From CAXBGS01 sp963975425 (GTDB taxonomy: Bacteria; Planctomycetota; Planctomycetia; Pirellulales; Pirellulaceae): a stretch of DNA of 64,000 nucleotides. The position numbers and the translations under genes are program-made. The stretch's first letter is position 1; every line of letters begins with the position of its first letter. The stretch lies in assembly GCA_963975425.1 (NCBI GenBank), contig CAXBGS010000014.1:62001-126000 (forward strand). The letters are read 5' to 3'. Shown in pieces: positions 60,696 to 64,000 of the stretch. The notes under the pieces were generated by a model, which made no database searches, was not told the DNA's origin, and saw only the letters and a list, made by a program, of their open reading frames with translations.

Positions 60696-61858
60696 TGAGC
60701 GCCCTTCGCCGCGGGATCGTCGAAATCTTTCGATTGATGATCATCGGACAGCGCGGCGGTTGGGCCGGCCAAGTGTGGCGGTACACGTCGGGGACGGGCG
60801 TCGTTCGATTCCGCTTCGTCGCTTTGACGCAGAATCGGCACTTCCTCGCCTGCAGCCTGCATGCGGGCACGTCGTTGGCTGACCCGATCCATGATTTCGT
60901 GTTTCAGTTCGTCCAGTCCGTCGCCGACCATCGCGCTGATCAAAAAGACCGTCTTTCCGGTTCGTTCCGACAGAGCTTGGTGAACCGCGGCGGCCGATTC
61001 CATTTCGCTTTTGGTGACGACGATGATTTCATCTCGTTCGGCCAGCGTGGCGTCGTATTCCGCCAATTCGCTGCGAATGGCTTCGTAGTTCTCGATCGGG
61101 TCAGATTCGTCAGTCGGTTCCGGTTCAACGAGGTGAACGAGCAAACCGGCCCGCTCGACGTGTCGCAAGAATTCGTGCCCCAACCCGACGCCGTCGCTGG
61201 CGCCTTCGATCAATCCTGGGATGTCGGCCAGCACAAAGGACCGTTCGCCGGTGACGTCAACGATGCCAAGATTGGGATGCTTGGTTGTAAAGGGATAGTC
61301 TGCGATCTCGGGCCGCGCACTGCTGATGCGACTCAGCAGCGTGCTCTTGCCTGCGTTGGGCATACCGACCAAGCCGACATCGGCGATCGATTTCAATTCC
61401 ATGATGACCCGGCGGGTTTCGCCCAATTCGCCCGGCGTCGATTCGCGCGGTGCGCGATTGGTACTGTTCTTAAAGAATGCGTTTCCACGTCCGCCGCGTC
61501 CGCCGCGAGCGACGACAAACTCATCGCCCGGATGGATCAGATCTTTGATGACGTAACCGTCTTCTGCATCGATGACGGTGGTGCCCGGTGGAACCAACAA
61601 CACCTCGTCGCGACCGTTCTTGCCGTTCCGTTTGGCACCCTGGCCGGGTTGGCCTTTCTCGCCGCGATAGAAATGCCGATTCGCGTATGCGGCGAGGCTG
61701 TTGACGCCGTGCTGGGCGTGCAAAATCAGGCTGCCACCGTTGCCGCCGTCTCCGCCATCGGGACCGCCTCGCGGCACGAATTTCTCGCGACGCATGCTGC
61801 TGCAACCGTCGCCGCCTTTGCCGGCTTGTAATTCGATTTGGACGCGGTCGACGAACAT
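60692..61858 (-). CDS. obg: Ribosome-associated GTPase Obg/CgtA
   Basis: ATG 61858 (MFVDRVQIELQAGKGGDGCSS) is the standard Obg start; the TTG two codons earlier is less likely. The Gly-rich Obg fold (RGGPDGGDGGNGGSLI) is followed by the G domain: GMPNAGKSTLL (P-loop), YPFTTKHPN (G2), DIPGLIEGASDG (G3), VVTKSEME (G4) and ISAMVGDG (G5). The C-terminal tail is charged and short (about 50 residues). Length of 388 aa. It functions in 50S maturation and stress signalling. It heads a two-gene unit with coaX. Confidence 0.97.
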   Translation of the reverse strand: MFVDRVQIELQAGKGGDGCSSMRREKFVPRGGPDGGDGGNGGSLILHAQHGVNSLAAYANRHFYRGEKGQPGQGAKRNGKNGRDEVLLVPPGTTVIDAEDGYVIKDLIHPGDEFVVARGGRGGRGNAFFKNSTNRAPRESTPGELGETRRVIMELKSIADVGLVGMPNAGKSTLLSRISSARPEIADYPFTTKHPNLGIVDVTGERSFVLADIPGLIEGASDGVGLGHEFLRHVERAGLLVHLVEPEPTDESDPIENYEAIRSELAEYDATLAERDEIIVVTKSEMESAAAVHQALSERTGKTVFLISAMVGDGLDELKHEIMDRVSQRRARMQAAGEEVPILRQSDEAESNDARPRRVPPHLAGPTAALSDDHQSKDFDDPAAKGAQ

Positions 61859-61949
61859 GAACAAAAATCACACGTGAGGGGGGGCAATGATCAGCGGGGG
61901 CCGGCATGATACTGGCCCGCAGTGTCGACCCTCGCTCGAATCCCCCAGA

Positions 61950-62972
61950 CTATCGAAAGATCCACCGATAGTCGAGTCGCTCGTCCAGCCCATATTGCTG
62001 CAACACGTACTGTTGGTCCTTTTCATTCTCGTACGCGGGCACGCCGAACCGGATTCGGTCTTCCGTCTGCAGGATGGCGTCGCCGGGGCGAAAGAAGTTC
62101 AGCTGCAGGGCTTTTCGGCGGTAGGGGGAATCGGCCGATTGCTCGTCTTGCTCAAACGCATTGGTCAAGCCAAAGACATTGACCGAAACAAAATCCATTG
62201 CGGGATCGACGTCGGTCCAAGTCGCGACACCCCAGACGCCCGGCCCGGACGCATCGCTGCTATAGGGAACCGTGACCCGCGAGATTTCCACGGTGTTGTA
62301 AAGCGGCGCCGTGATCTGTTCGCGAATGGCGATCTTGTCTTTGGCTGTCGGTAAGATTCGGTCAACGTACTCGGTGCCGGCTTTGTGATTGATCAGTTTC
62401 AGCATGGGAAAGACGCGTCGCGATGCGTAGCTGACCGATTCGATTCGTTTATAAAGCGGCGCGCCGGCAACCTGGTCCACCGCCGGTCGCAGGTCGCCGC
62501 CCCGGTATCGAATCCGAAAGACCATGTACCAAACCAACTTTCGCTGCAGCCGGCCGTCGGCACGAGGCACATCGACGTAGATTTGCCGAAGCGGCTTGAA
62601 CGAAAATTCAAAGCAATGGATTTCGCGTCGCAGGATCACCTGCTTTGCCATTTCCGTCAGCGTGCGGCTGCGAGGATCAAAGTGCGGGGCACCCTCGGGA
62701 AAATTTGGCGCGTCCCATCGAATCTCGGGATACGAGTCCAGCAAGTCCTGCAGCGTCAATGTTCCGCTGAAGGTCTCTTTCGCATCCGGGGCTGGCGGGA
62801 TGACGGTGACGACGCCCGGTGCGAAATCCGTTTGCTCGCGCGTCGACGGATCTTTTCGATTTTGACCGTCTTGGGCAATCGCCGATTGACACGTCAATCC
62901 GATCAGAATCGTCAGAATGAACCACGATGCCGCGGCATAAGCAGTGCTACGAGTTGCGAGTGTTGCAGGCAT
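61950..62972 (-). CDS. Secreted hypothetical protein (340 aa)
   Basis: ATG 62972 gives a signal peptide (about residues 13-33, ending QSAIAQ); 13 residues upstream in frame are unlikely. The mature protein includes EIRWDAPNFPEGAPHFDPRSR, REIHCFEFSFKPLRQIYVDVP, WYMVFRIRYRGGDL and GVWGVATWTDVDPAMDFVSVNVFGLTNAF, a beta-rich pattern of unknown fold. There is no known catalytic motif. It resembles planctomycete-specific periplasmic proteins. It lies upstream of obg on the same strand, 91 bp apart. Confidence 0.8.
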   Translation of the reverse strand: MPATLATRSTAYAAASWFILTILIGLTCQSAIAQDGQNRKDPSTREQTDFAPGVVTVIPPAPDAKETFSGTLTLQDLLDSYPEIRWDAPNFPEGAPHFDPRSRTLTEMAKQVILRREIHCFEFSFKPLRQIYVDVPRADGRLQRKLVWYMVFRIRYRGGDLRPAVDQVAGAPLYKRIESVSYASRRVFPMLKLINHKAGTEYVDRILPTAKDKIAIREQITAPLYNTVEISRVTVPYSSDASGPGVWGVATWTDVDPAMDFVSVNVFGLTNAFEQDEQSADSPYRRKALQLNFFRPGDAILQTEDRIRFGVPAYENEKDQQYVLQQYGLDERLDYRWIFR

Positions 62973-63067
62973 GGTCGGTCCGTTGTGATTTCCGTGCGGT
63001 CGTGGCCGCAACGAGGTCGTCTAAAGTTCTTACGCAGGTGGTGAGCAAACGGGTTGCATCGCTGGTC

Positions 63068-63103
63068 CCGAGTGCTTCGGATAGATGCCGAGTGCTTCGG
63101 ATA
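63068..63103. repeat. Two 16-bp direct repeats, 20-bp period
   Basis: CCGAGTGCTTCGGATA occurs at 63068-63083 and again at 63088-63103, separated by GATG. It lies in the gap between two reverse-strand genes, about 100 bp before the secreted-protein start. The function is unknown. Confidence 0.7.
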
Positions 63104-63166
63104 ACCGGCGGGGTCGAATATCCAGTGGAACCAGCAGTCTAAATCGGGACTGGCCGGGGTGGTCGG

Positions 63167-64000
63167 TTATCGAAGGTCACTGGCTGATTGTACATCGGCG
63201 ATTTCATTCTTGGGCGAATTTGTTGCCACATCGGCCTGTGACTTTCCCGTCGCCGGCTCGCGGGAATCCATCGTTTCAGCCTTTTCTGCTCTCGTGACTG
63301 CTTTTGTCCCTTCACCCCGCTGCAGCTCATTCGGTTGCAGGAATTGCATGGTACTGGCCAGCTGCACGTCTGATCCGGCAAACCGGTCGATGCTTTGACC
63401 GTCCATCGTGAACGTGGCCACGACGCGGCGCCCAGAATCGTCCGAGAAATGCATCATGATCCACTGGATCGGGACACCCTGAACCTCGCCCTGGGCAACG
63501 ACCCGCAGGACTCGCAGACCCGATTCACTTAGCCGTTGGTCGGCCTCGATCAATTGACTCAAGTTGGGGCCCAGAGATTCTTTGACATCGGTTTGGAACG
63601 CTTCCAAGGTCAATTGGCGACCCGGTTGCAGTGTCGCCAGGGGCCGCAAATCGCACTGTGCGATGCTGCGGTCATTCTCGATCATCCGCAGCATGGCGGA
63701 ACCGGGAATGTCGCCCATCAGTCGCCAATGTCGATCCAGCAGCACGCTGACACCGACCTCGCGACTGATCTGTTCCACGTACAAGCGATCTTGCGGCGTG
63801 GGGGATTGGAATGAAAGCGGTGCGGGTTTGGGCGGCAGCGCGACGACTTGGTCCAGCGGCCGACGAATCATCTTGATCGTCGCGGCGACATCGAATCCCG
63901 GCTCCGCTTTTCCGATCTCGCGTGTCTCGTGAATTGCCATCGTCAACCACGTGCATGTTCCCAATGCGCGATCGAAAGTCATCTTGCCGATTGTGCGCAG
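63167..64000 (-). CDS. Unrecognised protein, 5' truncated by window edge
   Basis: The frame is open to the last base of the window (LRTIGKMTFDRALG...), so the true start is probably outside; ATG 63982 is only an internal candidate. The visible 277 residues have no membrane helix. They contain DRLYVEQISREVGVSVLLDRHWRLMGDIPGSAML, GVPIQWIMMHFSDDSGRRVVATFTMD and a Ser/Asp/Lys-rich C-terminal tail. It looks like a soluble domain with a disordered tail. No family is recognised. It is 195 bp upstream of the secreted-protein gene on the same strand. Confidence 0.65.
   Translation of the reverse strand: MRTIGKMTFDRALGTCTWLTMAIHETREIGKAEPGFDVAATIKMIRRPLDQVVALPPKPAPLSFQSPTPQDRLYVEQISREVGVSVLLDRHWRLMGDIPGSAMLRMIENDRSIAQCDLRPLATLQPGRQLTLEAFQTDVKESLGPNLSQLIEADQRLSESGLRVLRVVAQGEVQGVPIQWIMMHFSDDSGRRVVATFTMDGQSIDRFAGSDVQLASTMQFLQPNELQRGEGTKAVTRAEKAETMDSREPATGKSQADVATNSPKNEIADVQSASDLR

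Noticed and set aside
60422..61831. 469-residue open frame on the plus strand opposite obg and coaX
   Set aside because: Both opposite-strand genes are unmistakable from motifs; the plus-strand frame has no recognisable domain and reflects codon bias of the GC-rich genes.

Overview
The window looks like chromosome of a planctomycete close to Rhodopirellula/Pirellulaceae. The evidence is the gene content: two formylglycine sulfatases, a DUF1552 plus DUF1587/1592/1588/1585 cytochrome-c-like pair, two surface proteins with the N-terminal LEPR-xLL motif, an ECF sigma factor next to a zinc-finger Ser/Thr kinase, and many small planctomycete-type hypotheticals. Few genes have strong ribosome-binding sites and GTG/TTG starts are common. 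No tRNA, rRNA or CRISPR array was seen.

Layout. 1-4.1 kb: the end of a membrane protein, a zinc-ribbon/PilM-like fusion overlapping ruvX, and two small reverse-strand hypotheticals. 4.4-16.5 kb: a compact type II secretion (general secretory) locus in the order D-E-F-G-H-I-J-K-C-L-M, with most genes overlapping by 4-100 bp, followed by a TPR lipoprotein. 16.7-22 kb: a sulfatase, an SGNH-hydrolase/TPR protein and an RTX-type calcium-binding surface protein. 22-32 kb: a zinc alcohol dehydrogenase, the DUF1552/DUF1592 pair, a second sulfatase, a HicB-like small protein, a thioredoxin-fold protein and a PQQ-type beta-propeller. 32-38.6 kb (reverse): an unrecognised 657-aa protein, an active/inactive M16 peptidase pair and miaB. 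38.9-43.2 kb: the ECF sigma factor and its kinase.

43.2-44.2 kb is the most unusual structure. A Y1 (HUH) IS200-like transposase gene sits between clusters of REP-like double palindromes and is bracketed by direct repeats of about 115 bp. The last palindrome runs into the stop codon of recQ. After recQ come a Trm112-like protein, a secreted protein, a reduced ribosomal cluster (rplA-rplJ-rplL, without rplK or rpoBC), a pterin dehydratase, a zinc-less rpmG that is only 55 codons long, and recJ.

52.7-64 kb: a 1270-aa modular exoprotein (LEPR-xLL, DUF4347, two carbohydrate-binding-like repeats, Calx-beta, lectin-like and sugar-dehydrogenase propeller modules), then reverse-strand argE/dapE-type peptidase, a degenerate J-domain membrane protein, coaX, obg, a secreted hypothetical and a gene cut by the window end.

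Functionally, the secretion locus, sulfatases and large exoproteins fit a marine polysaccharide-degrading, surface-attached lifestyle. This is an inference from gene families; no substrate is shown by the sequence.
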